Part shown: positions 1-6,032 of the stretch, one piece after another
Numbering within the stretch: the stretch's first letter is position 1
Layout of the letters: every line of letters starts with the position of its first letter
Origin: Eubacteriales Family XIII. Incertae Sedis bacterium
GTDB taxonomy: Bacteria > Bacillota > Clostridia > Peptostreptococcales > Anaerovoracaceae
NCBI GenBank assembly: GCA_031278255.1
Contig: JAITKU010000017.1
Span: forward strand, 1-6,597
Reading direction: 5' to 3'
Length of the DNA stretch: 6,597 nt
Made by a program: the position numbers and the translations under genes
Notes under the pieces: generated by a model
What the model saw: the letters and a program-made list of their open reading frames with translations, nothing else
Database searches by the model: none
What the model was told of the DNA's origin: nothing

Positions 1-30
1 GCCGCATCGACAGAGCCCGGATATGTATGC

Positions 31-64
31 AAAAGGTCCGCGCGCGGCAAAGGCGCGCGGAACC
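31..64 (-). terminator. Hairpin terminator after the M20 hydrolase gene
   Basis: The arms CCGCGCGC (38-45) and GCGCGCGG (53-60) are perfectly complementary around a 7-nt loop, and the outer GGT/ACC can extend the stem past a one-base bulge. Read on the minus strand, the stem is followed by ACCTTTTGC, so the U-tract is short. It starts just after the stop codon at 69, which is where an operon terminator is expected. The weak U-tract keeps the confidence moderate. Confidence 0.6.
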
Positions 65-68
65 GCAT

Positions 69-1466
69 TCAACGATATTTGTCCATTGTGGCTTTGTTGA
101 TCTCAAGGGGCACGGACGCACCCGCAGGCAGAAGGCTCCCGTAGGTCCTGCCTTCCATCTTCGCGGCCCATTCCGCCTTCGCCCTCTGCAAAAGCGCGTC
201 GTTTTCCAGAAAATCCGCGGCGGCCGAGGCCAAGACCCGCCCCGCCTTGTCGAGGGTTTTTTCTCCGTGGCTGCCGCCGGCGCAGGCCGCCACCATCCAG
301 TTGTGCCAACCGGGACCGGGGCCCAAATTGAGGATCAGGATGCCGTAGGGCGCCACCCAGCTGTATTCCGCGGCGTCGGTCACGGCCATCGCCGCGGAAA
401 CGGGAGGCGGGACCGCAGCGGCCCAAAACGGCGCCTGCCCTTCCTCTTTCTGCATTTCCGCGACGAAGGCCTTTTCCTCCGCCGTGAACGCCACGTCCCC
501 CTCGGCGATCAGGTTTTCGTACAAAACCCCGGCGACGGTTTCATTGGGGATCATCTCATGCGTCGCCGTGATGTATTCCTTCGTCACCGTCGTGCCCGTG
601 GCCAAGGCCGCGCCCTCCGCGCAGGCGTCGACGCGCCCGATGATCGCGGTGACCAGCTCCGCGGTCGAGAATCGGCCGATGCACCAGAGCGTCGCGCGAT
701 CCGGCACGACGCTGGCGAATTCGGGCCCCGTGTCGGAGAAGGTGTAGTTGATCGTATGCGCCGCGGTTTCGGAGGGCCCCGGCGGATAATGCTCGCGCAG
801 CAGCTCGATTGCGTGCGCCTGCAGGATCGCGGCGTCGAGGGCGCTTCTGCCGTGCCAAGGGGCGTTGCCGTGGGCGGTCCGCCCGCGGTAGTGATATTTT
901 ACGTTGAAATACGCGGGACAGGTGACATAATGCGCCGAGCTTCCCGCCCAAGGGTGCCAGTCTAGGATGAGGTCCACGCCGTCGAACACCCCCGCGCTCC
1001 CCATGAAGGGCTTGCCAATGCACAGTTCCTCCGCGGGCGTTCCGAAGATCTTGATCGTCCCCGAAAACCCGCGCTTTTGCATGGCGTCCCGCAGGGCGCA
1101 GGCCGCGAGAAGGGCCGCCACGCCAAGGAGATTGTGGCCGCAGCCCTGCCCCGGCGCGCCGGGGCGGATCGCCTCCTTGTGCGGCGACACCTTCTGCGAC
1201 AGGCCGGGAAGCGCGTCGTATTCCGCGGAAAAGCCTATGACGGGCCGCCCCTCGCCAAAGGTCGCGACGTAGGCCGTCGGCATGCCCGCGACGGGGCTTT
1301 CCACGCGGAAGCCCCGCTCCCGCAGAAACTCCGTATGCAACCGATGCGCCTCGTATTCCTCCATGCCGAGCTCCGGCTTGTCCCATATGGCCTTGGAAAG
1401 CTTGTGATACGCGTCGCGGTTTTCTTCGATATAGGCCGCGATGCAGCGTTTGATCTCGCTTTGCAT
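69..1466 (-). CDS. M20-family metallohydrolase, AbgB-like (aminobenzoyl-glutamate utilization protein B type)
   Basis: This is a predicted cytoplasmic zinc-type amidohydrolase of 465 aa, close to the usual length of AbgB-like proteins. Visible M20 motifs, in order, are EYDALP (residues 82-87), GCGHN (108-112), PAEE (144-147) with the catalytic/metal glutamates, DWHPW (169-173), and a C-terminal EYSWVAP (367-373) followed by WHNW (387-390). A lid/dimerisation domain lies at about 185-300 and carries the typical GRTAHGNAPWHGRSALDA stretch. There is no signal peptide. I chose the ATG at 1466 because GGGGG lies 10 nt upstream; an in-frame GTG at 1493 falls inside an intercistronic hairpin and has no ribosome site. 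The gene follows the symporter by 69 bp and is probably co-transcribed, so the symporter likely supplies its substrate. The family cleaves amide bonds of N-acyl amino acids, small peptides or p-aminobenzoyl-glutamate. The exact substrate cannot be read from the sequence. Confidence 0.9.
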   Translation of the reverse strand: MQSEIKRCIAAYIEENRDAYHKLSKAIWDKPELGMEEYEAHRLHTEFLRERGFRVESPVAGMPTAYVATFGEGRPVIGFSAEYDALPGLSQKVSPHKEAIRPGAPGQGCGHNLLGVAALLAACALRDAMQKRGFSGTIKIFGTPAEELCIGKPFMGSAGVFDGVDLILDWHPWAGSSAHYVTCPAYFNVKYHYRGRTAHGNAPWHGRSALDAAILQAHAIELLREHYPPGPSETAAHTINYTFSDTGPEFASVVPDRATLWCIGRFSTAELVTAIIGRVDACAEGAALATGTTVTKEYITATHEMIPNETVAGVLYENLIAEGDVAFTAEEKAFVAEMQKEEGQAPFWAAAVPPPVSAAMAVTDAAEYSWVAPYGILILNLGPGPGWHNWMVAACAGGSHGEKTLDKAGRVLASAAADFLENDALLQRAKAEWAAKMEGRTYGSLLPAGASVPLEINKATMDKYR

Positions 1467-1489
1467 AACTTCCGTTCCCCCTTTTTTTG

Positions 1490-1520
1490 ACACGCGCCGG
1501 CATGCGTCCCCGGCGCGCGC
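1490..1520 (-). other. Intercistronic hairpin between symporter and hydrolase
   Basis: An 11-bp stem (1490-1500 with 1510-1520, including two G-U pairs in the minus-strand RNA) closes a 9-nt loop. In the transcript it is followed by an A-tract and then the ribosome site of the hydrolase, so it is not an intrinsic terminator in this direction. On the other strand the T-tract lies on the wrong side. It may protect the upstream mRNA or set the ratio of symporter to hydrolase; that role is inference. Confidence 0.55.
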
Positions 1521-1535
1521 CGCAAAGTCAAGCCC

Positions 1536-3311
1536 TTAGGCTTGCAATCTGTCCGTCTGCTTCGACGGGCCCTTCTTCAGGAAACCGCTCAGGTCGTAGC
1601 CGCCCATGACGGCGACGATGATCGTGATGACGATGCTGTTGATGATCGAGAGCCATACCGTGAACACGCCGGCGAAATTCACTTGGAACACGAACACGAG
1701 GAAATAGTGCAACGCGAACAGAACGATGACGAGGATCCACGCGAGCTTGCTGAGGGACGTTTCGGCGCTGAAGAAACCGAAGAAACCGGGTTTCTCCGGG
1801 GTTCCCGCCTCTATCATCGCCTTCTTCAGCGAAACCCCGAGGGTTGCGAAGCTCGTCGCCTCCACCCTGCTGTAGTCCGGCTTCGTCGCGAGGCTGACGA
1901 TGATCATGACGGGCACGGACACAAAGATACCGACGTGCGCGGCGTGCAAGCCGAACACGAGGTTGCCGGGGCTGCCCGTGGTCGCCCACGCGTACATGGC
2001 CCAGCCTATCGACGATACGCCGCCGAGGATGATCGACGCGAGCGCGCCGGCCGAGGTGGAGCGCTTCCACCACCACGCGCTGATGATGGAGGCCAAGAGG
2101 CCCGACAACGCGAGGGCCTGCGCCAGCACCCAGAGCGGCACGAGGATGGGCAGCCACAGCGCGCCCGCTATGCCGCACAGCGTCACAATCGCGACCGAGA
2201 TGCGGCTCGCCCGCAGCTTCTGCTGATCGGTGGCGTTCTTGTTGATGGCCTTGTTGTAGATGTCGTTGGTCAAAACGGTCACGCCGTTCATGACGAAGGA
2301 GGAACCGCAGGAGATGACGGTCATCAAAAGACCCACGACGAGGAAGGTGCCGATGCCGATCCCGGATTCGTTCAACGCGATGTAGGAATAGATGCCGTCG
2401 GCCGAGAGTCCCTCCGGCAAAACGAGGTTGCCGGCCGTGACGGCGACGGCGATGAACATGCCGGCCAGAAATACGAGGAAGCCGTAATAGGTGGCGCCGA
2501 GCGCGACCTGCGCATTCTGCGCAACGCGCGGCGACTCGCCGATGTAGGCCCACATGTAGGCCCACGGATCCACGAGATAGAACAGGCACATCGTCAGGAA
2601 CCACACGCTGAACTGGCTGAAGGTAATCTGGAAGCCGTTCACGAAATTCGAAGGAAGCATGCTGTAGAACGCGTCCACACCGACGGATGTGCCGCCGGCC
2701 AGCTTGATGGCCACGATGCAGATAAGGACAATCGAAATCGACTGCAGGATGGCTTGGATCCACTGCGTGACAATCGCCGAATACTGCCCGGCCGTGACCA
2801 GATAAGCGAGGATGACCACGGCGGAGAGCAGCACGCCCACCCACATGGGCCAACCGAAGGCCACGTTCAGCACGACCGCGATGGCGAGGTACTGCATGCC
2901 CGTGATGAAGGCCGGGCGGAAGAAGGACATGATTGCGGCGGGTACGCGCACGCTCTCGCCGTAGCGGGCACAGAGGAAGTCCGTAACCGTGACCGCGCCG
3001 GTCTTGCGACCGAAGTGATTCAGTCTGCGCGCGAAGAGCAGGACGAAGAAGGTGAGGCCGAGGCTCGGCAGGATGCCGACCCAGATGCTGCTCATGCCGC
3101 CCGCGTAGCCGTAGCCCACCCAGCCCGACACGCTCGATCCGCCGATTGCGCCGCCCAGATAGGCCGCGAACATGAGCCAGAACGGCGCCTTGCGCCCGCC
3201 GAGCATGAATTCCTCGGAGGTGGTCGTGAGCTTGCGGAACTGAATGCCCATAATGATAAAGACAATACAAAGAATGACCAAGATGATACCGCTGAGAGAA
3301 ATAACAGACAT
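1536..3311 (-). CDS. Sodium:solute symporter family (SSS) transporter
   Basis: This 591-aa inner-membrane protein starts with a hydrophobic helix (ISLSGIILVILCIVFIIMGI) and continues with about 13 membrane segments. It fits the SSS family, which couples substrate uptake to sodium entry. Family signs include the region LGGAIGGSSVSGWVGYGYAGG (about 52-72), the loop GRKTGAVTVTDFLCARYG (101-118), and a Ser-rich segment TVISCGSSF (331-339) that aligns with the part of family members carrying sodium-ligand Ser/Thr residues. The segment leads into the usual LTNDIYNK motif. I chose the ATG at 3311: AAAGGAG lies upstream with a 9-nt gap after GGAG, and the hydrophobic start is typical. An upstream in-frame ATG at 3518 would add 69 residues lacking family character and lies inside the predicted sigma-54 promoter. 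The next gene is a cytoplasmic M20 hydrolase, so the cargo may be a peptide, N-acyl amino acid or similar compound. SSS subfamily and cargo are not determined. Confidence 0.93.
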   Translation of the reverse strand: MSVISLSGIILVILCIVFIIMGIQFRKLTTTSEEFMLGGRKAPFWLMFAAYLGGAIGGSSVSGWVGYGYAGGMSSIWVGILPSLGLTFFVLLFARRLNHFGRKTGAVTVTDFLCARYGESVRVPAAIMSFFRPAFITGMQYLAIAVVLNVAFGWPMWVGVLLSAVVILAYLVTAGQYSAIVTQWIQAILQSISIVLICIVAIKLAGGTSVGVDAFYSMLPSNFVNGFQITFSQFSVWFLTMCLFYLVDPWAYMWAYIGESPRVAQNAQVALGATYYGFLVFLAGMFIAVAVTAGNLVLPEGLSADGIYSYIALNESGIGIGTFLVVGLLMTVISCGSSFVMNGVTVLTNDIYNKAINKNATDQQKLRASRISVAIVTLCGIAGALWLPILVPLWVLAQALALSGLLASIISAWWWKRSTSAGALASIILGGVSSIGWAMYAWATTGSPGNLVFGLHAAHVGIFVSVPVMIIVSLATKPDYSRVEATSFATLGVSLKKAMIEAGTPEKPGFFGFFSAETSLSKLAWILVIVLFALHYFLVFVFQVNFAGVFTVWLSIINSIVITIIVAVMGGYDLSGFLKKGPSKQTDRLQA

Positions 3312-3320
3312 TTTGCTGCA

Positions 3321-3328
3321 CTCCTTTC
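3321..3328 (-). promoter_or_regulatory. Ribosome binding site of the symporter
   Basis: The minus strand reads GAAAGGAG, with 9 nt before the ATG at 3311. It decides the start in favour of 3311 over the ATG at 3518. It lies 5 nt from the base of the structured leader element at 3334-3394. Confidence 0.8.
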
Positions 3329-3333
3329 TCTGT

Positions 3334-3394
3334 TTCCGAACGCGCCGCAACGCATTGCCGCGCGCGGGAGCGCGCTTTCTTAGGCGCTTCGGAA
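3334..3394 (-). other. Predicted three-way-junction RNA element in the symporter 5' leader
   Basis: The outer stem pairs 3334-3346 with 3383-3394: 12 pairs with one bulged base at 3341, arms TTCCGAA(C)GCGCC and GGCGCTTCGGAA. Inside are two more hairpins: GCAA/TTGC (3347-3358, 4-nt loop) and GCGCGC/GCGCGC (3360-3375, 4-nt loop). One inner hairpin abuts the outer stem, one nucleotide separates the two hairpins, and a 7-nt single strand closes the junction. The element ends 5 nt before the Shine-Dalgarno sequence. I do not recognise a named riboswitch. The pairing is seen in the sequence; a regulatory role is inference. Confidence 0.5.
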
Positions 3395-3410
3395 GGATCG
3401 AAATAACGAC

Positions 3411-3427
3411 GGCGGACGCATACGAAG
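3411..3427. repeat. Left arm of the 17-bp inverted repeat bracketing the sigma-54 promoter
   Basis: The plus strand reads GGCGGACGCATACGAAG. The reverse complement of 3560-3578 reads the same apart from two extra bases (TG) after CATA. The two copies face each other about 150 bp apart, one inside the predicted leader and one upstream of the promoter. Confidence 0.65.
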
Positions 3428-3432
3428 CCCCT

Positions 3433-3456
3433 GCGGAATTCGCGGGCCGTTTCCGC
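3433..3456 (-). other. Leader hairpin
   Basis: GCGGAA (3433-3438) pairs with TTCCGC (3451-3456) around a 12-nt loop. It is the third of three consecutive simple hairpins in the transcript between the predicted sigma-54 start and the three-way-junction element. Confidence 0.4.
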
Positions 3457-3457
3457 G

Positions 3458-3471
3458 GGCGGGGATCCGCC
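3458..3471 (-). other. Leader hairpin
   Basis: GGCGG (3458-3462) pairs perfectly with CCGCC (3467-3471) around a 4-nt loop. It is the second hairpin in the predicted leader RNA. Confidence 0.4.
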
Positions 3472-3473
3472 GA

Positions 3474-3491
3474 CATGTTCCCCTCAACATG
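3474..3491 (-). other. 5'-terminal leader hairpin or dyad
   Basis: CATGTT (3474-3479) and AACATG (3486-3491) are perfect complements around a 6-nt loop. The predicted transcript starts near 3496, so this hairpin would sit almost at the 5' end of the mRNA and could stabilise it. As DNA it could also be a protein-binding dyad. Confidence 0.45.
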
Positions 3492-3506
3492 ATTACATAC
3501 TACTAA

Positions 3507-3522
3507 CGCAAGAACCATGCCG
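3507..3522 (-). promoter_or_regulatory. Sigma-54 (-24/-12) promoter for the symporter-hydrolase operon
   Basis: The minus strand reads CGGCAT-GGTTC-TTGCG against the sigma-54 consensus TGGCAC-N5-TTGCA. The invariant GG and GC doublets are present at the correct spacing, and 8 of the consensus positions GGCA and TTGC match. Transcription would begin near 3496, leaving a leader of about 185 nt. The adjacent upstream gene is a sigma-54 activator with an intact GAFTGA motif, which supports the call. There is one candidate site and no other obvious promoter for the symporter. Confidence 0.72.
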
Positions 3523-3559
3523 GTTCAAAAATGTTGGGAATCGGCGGTTTTTACAAATC

Positions 3560-3578
3560 CTTCGCATATGCGTCCGCC
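3560..3578. promoter_or_regulatory. Candidate activator site 1, with right arm of the bracketing inverted repeat
   Basis: It contains the perfect 10-bp palindrome CGCATATGCG (3563-3572), centred about 70 bp upstream of the predicted sigma-54 start. Its flanks extend it into an inverted copy of 3411-3427. Position and symmetry suit an upstream activating sequence for the neighbouring activator; binding is not shown. Confidence 0.5.
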
Positions 3579-3582
3579 ACGT

Positions 3583-3591
3583 TAAGTCAAA
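3583..3591. repeat. TAAGTCAAA direct repeat, copy 1
   Basis: TAAGTCAAA occurs here and again at 3640-3648 in the same orientation, 57 bp apart. Each copy lies downstream (on the plus strand) of one of the two CGCAT/ATGCG dyads. It may be part of a composite regulatory site. Confidence 0.4.
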
Positions 3592-3608
3592 GGAACTTGG
3601 CGCGATTG

Positions 3609-3623
3609 TCGCATATCATGCGA
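3609..3623. promoter_or_regulatory. Candidate activator site 2
   Basis: The dyad TCGCAT-ATC-ATGCGA has perfect 6-bp arms with a 3-bp spacer and shares its half-site with site 1. It is centred about 120 bp upstream of the predicted sigma-54 start, a normal distance for an enhancer-type site. Confidence 0.48.
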
Positions 3624-3639
3624 TTTCGAACTATCCCGA

Positions 3640-3648
3640 TAAGTCAAA
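3640..3648. repeat. TAAGTCAAA direct repeat, copy 2
   Basis: Second copy of the 9-bp direct repeat (see 3583-3591). It lies about 31 bp past the activator stop codon. No intrinsic terminator is visible between that stop and the symporter promoter. Confidence 0.4.
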
Positions 3649-3679
3649 ATAAATCGCTTAATTCAATTGTACTTACACA

Positions 3680-5578
3680 TCACATGTTCAGCAGCCTGCC
3701 CTGCGTATCCGCAAGGTATTTCTTGATCTTTCGATAGGCGTTTGTTTGGCTCGTATTGAGGATTTTGGCGATCTCGTAAGAACTGCCGCCGTTTTTCGCG
3801 GCAAGGTGGAAGAGCTGGCGCTCCGTTTCGTTCAGCGCGTCCTGCAAGGGCATGATCCCGCGAACCAGCACGGCGGCGCTCTCCCGTTCGCCGAACAGGC
3901 CACCGCCGATTATTTCATCGCTCGGGATATCGCTCGGATCGATCTCCCCGCTGAACAGAATCACCATGAGCTCCACGAAATATTCCAGCTGGCGCACGTT
4001 GCCGGGCCAAACCCAGCCGTACATGGCGCTTACAAGCGCGTCGGAAAAACGCGTCCGCTTTCCGTGCTTCGCGTTGAAGAAACGCAGGAAGTGGTCGATC
4101 AGCAAGGGGATGTCATCCGGCCGTTCGCGCAGCGGCGCGATGTGGATGGGAAAGAGATTCAGGCGATAGTAGAGATCCGCGCGGAATGCGCCGGCCTCGA
4201 TCAGGCTCACCAGGGAGTGGTTGGTCGCGGCGATAATCCGCACATCGACCTCTATCTCCTTGAGGCCGCCGACGCGCGTCACGCGCTTGTCCTGCAGCAC
4301 CTTCAGCAGCTTCGCTTGCAGGGGAAGCGCCAGGTCGCCAATCTCGTCGAGCAGCAGGGTCCCCCCGTGCGCGGTTTCCAAAAGCCCCGGCTTGCCACCC
4401 GTCTTGGCGCCCGTGAACGCGCCCGAGGCGTAGCCGAAAAATTCCGATTCGAAGAGCAGCTCGGGGATGCTGTTGCAGTTCACCTCCATCAGGCTTTTGT
4501 CCTTCCGCGCGCTCTGCGCGTGGATGTAGCGCGCCAGCAGGCCCTTCCCCGTCCCGGATTCCCCCGTGATCAGCACGGTGCAGTCGGTTTCGGCCGCCTT
4601 TTCCGCCATTTCGATCACGGCGCGCATTTGCCCGCCGAGGCAGACGATCTCGTCCGCGGCGCGCGGGACGGAACGCGTAAAGTGCCTCTCCCGCGTCATC
4701 CCGAGATAATGTTTCAGGCGCTCGTATTCCTCGATGCTCTTCGCGTTCGTGACGATCATCTCCGGCACCCCGTTTTCGTCGAAGATCGGAACGCCCGTCG
4801 TGATCCATTGCATGGTGCGGCCGGCCTTGTTGACGACGTGCTGCAAAATCGTCAGGGTCTTGCCCTCGCGGATGATCATCGGCGTTATGACGGGTCGGAT
4901 GATCCCGCGGTGTTCGAATTCGCCCACGGGCAGATTGACGTATTCCGACGCCGCGTCGGCGGAAGGCCTCACAAAGGCGTCGTTTACGAAGATGGTGACG
5001 CCCTTGCCGTCGGCCACAAAGATGCTGTCGGCGGAAAACTTCAGGATCTTCAGGAGTTTTGCCTCGTTCTCCGCAATCGCGTCGATCAGGGCGCACAGCT
5101 CCGTCGCGGTATGGTACGCGTCGCGATAAAAAATCCGATTCTTGGCATAGTGCTCGCCGCCCAAGGGTTCCGCCCGCTTCGCGGCCGCCGCAAGCTTCTC
5201 GACAAGCCTCTCAAGGATACGCCGCATCGCGGTCCGCCTATGCACAACGCCGCAGGGCTTGTCATCCGCGTCCAAGATCAGCAGGGCCTCCTCGTGCGCG
5301 AAGTCGCGCAGGTCCACCGCGTCGTCCCGGTGGCGCGTCACGAAGGCGCAAGGGATGGGCAGGCGCTTTTCACGGGTCTGCCGCACGCCCGCGGCGATGG
5401 CCCGAAGCAACGCGCGCTCCGTCAGATAAGCGAGCGCGGCCCCCCTCGAAACGCGGACCGGCACCGTCGCACAGGCATCATCCGCCTCCGCAAAGGCCGC
5501 GACGGCCGCGTCGACGGCGCCGTCCTCGTCCAAGACAATCGCATCCCGCAGGGCTTCGACAATTTCTCCGTACTTCAT
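3680..5578 (-). CDS. Sigma-54-dependent transcriptional activator (CBS-like, PAS, AAA+, HTH)
   Basis: This 632-aa enhancer-binding protein remodels RNA polymerase carrying sigma-54. Residues about 1-135 look like a degenerate pair of CBS-type sensor repeats (tentative). A PAS domain lies at about 174-284, ending in the usual PIFDENGVPEMIV strand. The AAA+ domain has Walker A GESGTGKG (339-346), an intact GAFTGA loop (386-391) for sigma-54 contact, Walker B TLLLDEIGD (407-415), an RADLYYRLNLFPI segment and WPGNVRQLEYF (524-534). A Fis-like helix-turn-helix closes the protein (about 584-622). No phosphorylatable receiver domain is present, so it probably senses a small molecule directly. I chose the ATG at 5578 because GGAGG lies 5 nt upstream; ATGs at 5590 and 5596 overlap or precede that site. 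It is transcribed towards the symporter, whose promoter has a -24/-12 match, so this is its probable target. Confidence 0.93.
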   Translation of the reverse strand: MKYGEIVEALRDAIVLDEDGAVDAAVAAFAEADDACATVPVRVSRGAALAYLTERALLRAIAAGVRQTREKRLPIPCAFVTRHRDDAVDLRDFAHEEALLILDADDKPCGVVHRRTAMRRILERLVEKLAAAAKRAEPLGGEHYAKNRIFYRDAYHTATELCALIDAIAENEAKLLKILKFSADSIFVADGKGVTIFVNDAFVRPSADAASEYVNLPVGEFEHRGIIRPVITPMIIREGKTLTILQHVVNKAGRTMQWITTGVPIFDENGVPEMIVTNAKSIEEYERLKHYLGMTRERHFTRSVPRAADEIVCLGGQMRAVIEMAEKAAETDCTVLITGESGTGKGLLARYIHAQSARKDKSLMEVNCNSIPELLFESEFFGYASGAFTGAKTGGKPGLLETAHGGTLLLDEIGDLALPLQAKLLKVLQDKRVTRVGGLKEIEVDVRIIAATNHSLVSLIEAGAFRADLYYRLNLFPIHIAPLRERPDDIPLLIDHFLRFFNAKHGKRTRFSDALVSAMYGWVWPGNVRQLEYFVELMVILFSGEIDPSDIPSDEIIGGGLFGERESAAVLVRGIMPLQDALNETERQLFHLAAKNGGSSYEIAKILNTSQTNAYRKIKKYLADTQGRLLNM

Positions 5579-5583
5579 CACGG

Positions 5584-5588
5584 CCTCC
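5584..5588 (-). promoter_or_regulatory. Ribosome binding site deciding the activator start
   Basis: The minus strand reads GGAGG followed by 5 nt and the ATG at 5578. The upstream ATG codons at 5590 and 5596 have no such site, so the protein probably starts MKYGEIVE. Confidence 0.7.
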
Positions 5589-5629
5589 ATTTTCATACGA
5601 AGCGCGTTCTGTCAAGTACCACAGCTTCC

Positions 5630-5658
5630 AGTATACCGCATCTCGCGCCGCCGCGCAA
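5630..5658 (-). promoter_or_regulatory. Sigma-70-type promoter of the activator gene
   Basis: The minus strand carries TTGCGC (5653-5658), a 17-bp spacer and TATACT (5630-5635). Transcription would start near 5623, about 45 nt before the chosen ATG. The -10 matches 5 of 6 consensus positions and the -35 only 3 of 6. Confidence 0.6.
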
Positions 5659-5703
5659 GCCGAAAACACAGGAAAAGGCACCGGAAGTCTTTCGCGAAAT
5701 CTT

Positions 5704-5720
5704 CAAAATTTGCAAAATTT
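5704..5720. repeat. CAAAATTT tandem direct repeat in the divergent intergenic region
   Basis: CAAAATTT occurs at 5704-5711 and 5713-5720 (9-bp period), and the centre forms the palindrome TTTGCAAA (5709-5716). It lies between the promoters of the activator (minus) and the tRNA (plus) in an AT-rich stretch. The rest of 5579-5886 holds those promoters and the tRNA leader; I see no gene there. Confidence 0.35.
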
Positions 5721-5769
5721 TCAACCGGCAAAAACAGGTCAAAAACACAAGGGCTCGCAAAAAAACAAC

Positions 5770-5798
5770 TTGCATCCCCCCACGCCTTGCGGTATAAT
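5770..5798 (+). promoter_or_regulatory. Strong sigma-70-type promoter of the tRNA gene
   Basis: TTGCAT (5770-5775), a 17-bp spacer and a perfect TATAAT (5793-5798). Transcription would begin near 5805, giving a leader of about 80 nt before the tRNA. Confidence 0.78.
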
Positions 5799-5832
5799 GA
5801 TGTACGGCGAAAAACGCGCGCACGGCACGATG

Positions 5833-5857
5833 CCCCGCCTCCGGCGGAAGGGGTTTT
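5833..5857 (+). other. GC-rich hairpin followed by TTTT in the tRNA leader
   Basis: CCGCC (5835-5839) pairs with GGCGG (5843-5847) around a 3-nt loop. The stem can extend by two pairs past a bulged AA, and TTTT follows at 5854-5857. It resembles a weak intrinsic terminator placed between the promoter and the tRNA, so it may attenuate transcription or simply be a processed leader structure. Confidence 0.35.
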
Positions 5858-5886
5858 CGGCCGGTCCGCGCGCAGACATGCAATAC

Positions 5887-5962
5887 GGGGAATTAGCTCA
5901 GCCGGGAGAGCGCGTGGTTCGCAATCACGAGGTCAGGGGTTCGATCCCCCTATTCTCCACCA
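5887..5962 (+). tRNA. tRNA-Ala (anticodon CGC), CCA encoded
   Basis: The 76 nt fold into a complete cloverleaf: acceptor GGGGAAT/ATTCTCC, D stem GCTC/GAGC, anticodon stem CGTGG/TCACG, loop TTCGCAA, and T stem AGGGG/CCCCT with loop TTCGATC. The anticodon at 5920-5922 is CGC and reads the alanine codon GCG. The acceptor stem has the G3-U70 wobble that is the main identity element for alanyl-tRNA synthetase, so anticodon and identity agree. The 3' CCA is encoded at 5960-5962. It stands alone, with its own promoter upstream and a terminator downstream. Confidence 0.97.
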
Positions 5963-5993
5963 ATGGAATATTATAGGAACACCTATTATTTCA

Positions 5994-6009
5994 ACGGCGG
6001 CTTCGCCGT
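5994..6009 (+). other. Small hairpin in the tRNA 3' trailer
   Basis: ACGGCG (5994-5999) and CGCCGT (6004-6009) pair perfectly around a 4-nt loop. It has no T-tract and lies between the tRNA and its terminator, so it probably forms part of the trailer removed during processing. Confidence 0.4.
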
Positions 6010-6032
6010 AACGGTGTGCTTATAATCAAAAG

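Noticed and set aside
27..965. Plus-strand open frame opposite the hydrolase
   Set aside because: It is a high-GC shadow frame, Arg/Gly-rich, and starts within the terminator region.
1542..3383. Long plus-strand open frame opposite the symporter
   Set aside because: It is a shadow of a GC-rich minus-strand gene: low-complexity Asp/Glu/Arg/His-rich translation with no domain.
1536..3518. Longer symporter starting at the ATG at 3518
   Set aside because: The extra 69 residues are Arg-rich and not like the family, the ATG lies inside the predicted sigma-54 promoter, and a clear ribosome site supports 3311.
3746..5797. 683-codon plus-strand open frame opposite the activator
   Set aside because: It is antisense to a well-supported AAA+ activator, and its translation is Arg/Gln/Val-rich without recognisable motifs.
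5963..6032. Attachment site of an integrated island at the tRNA 3' end
   Set aside because: No second copy of the tRNA 3' end and no integrase gene occur in the window.
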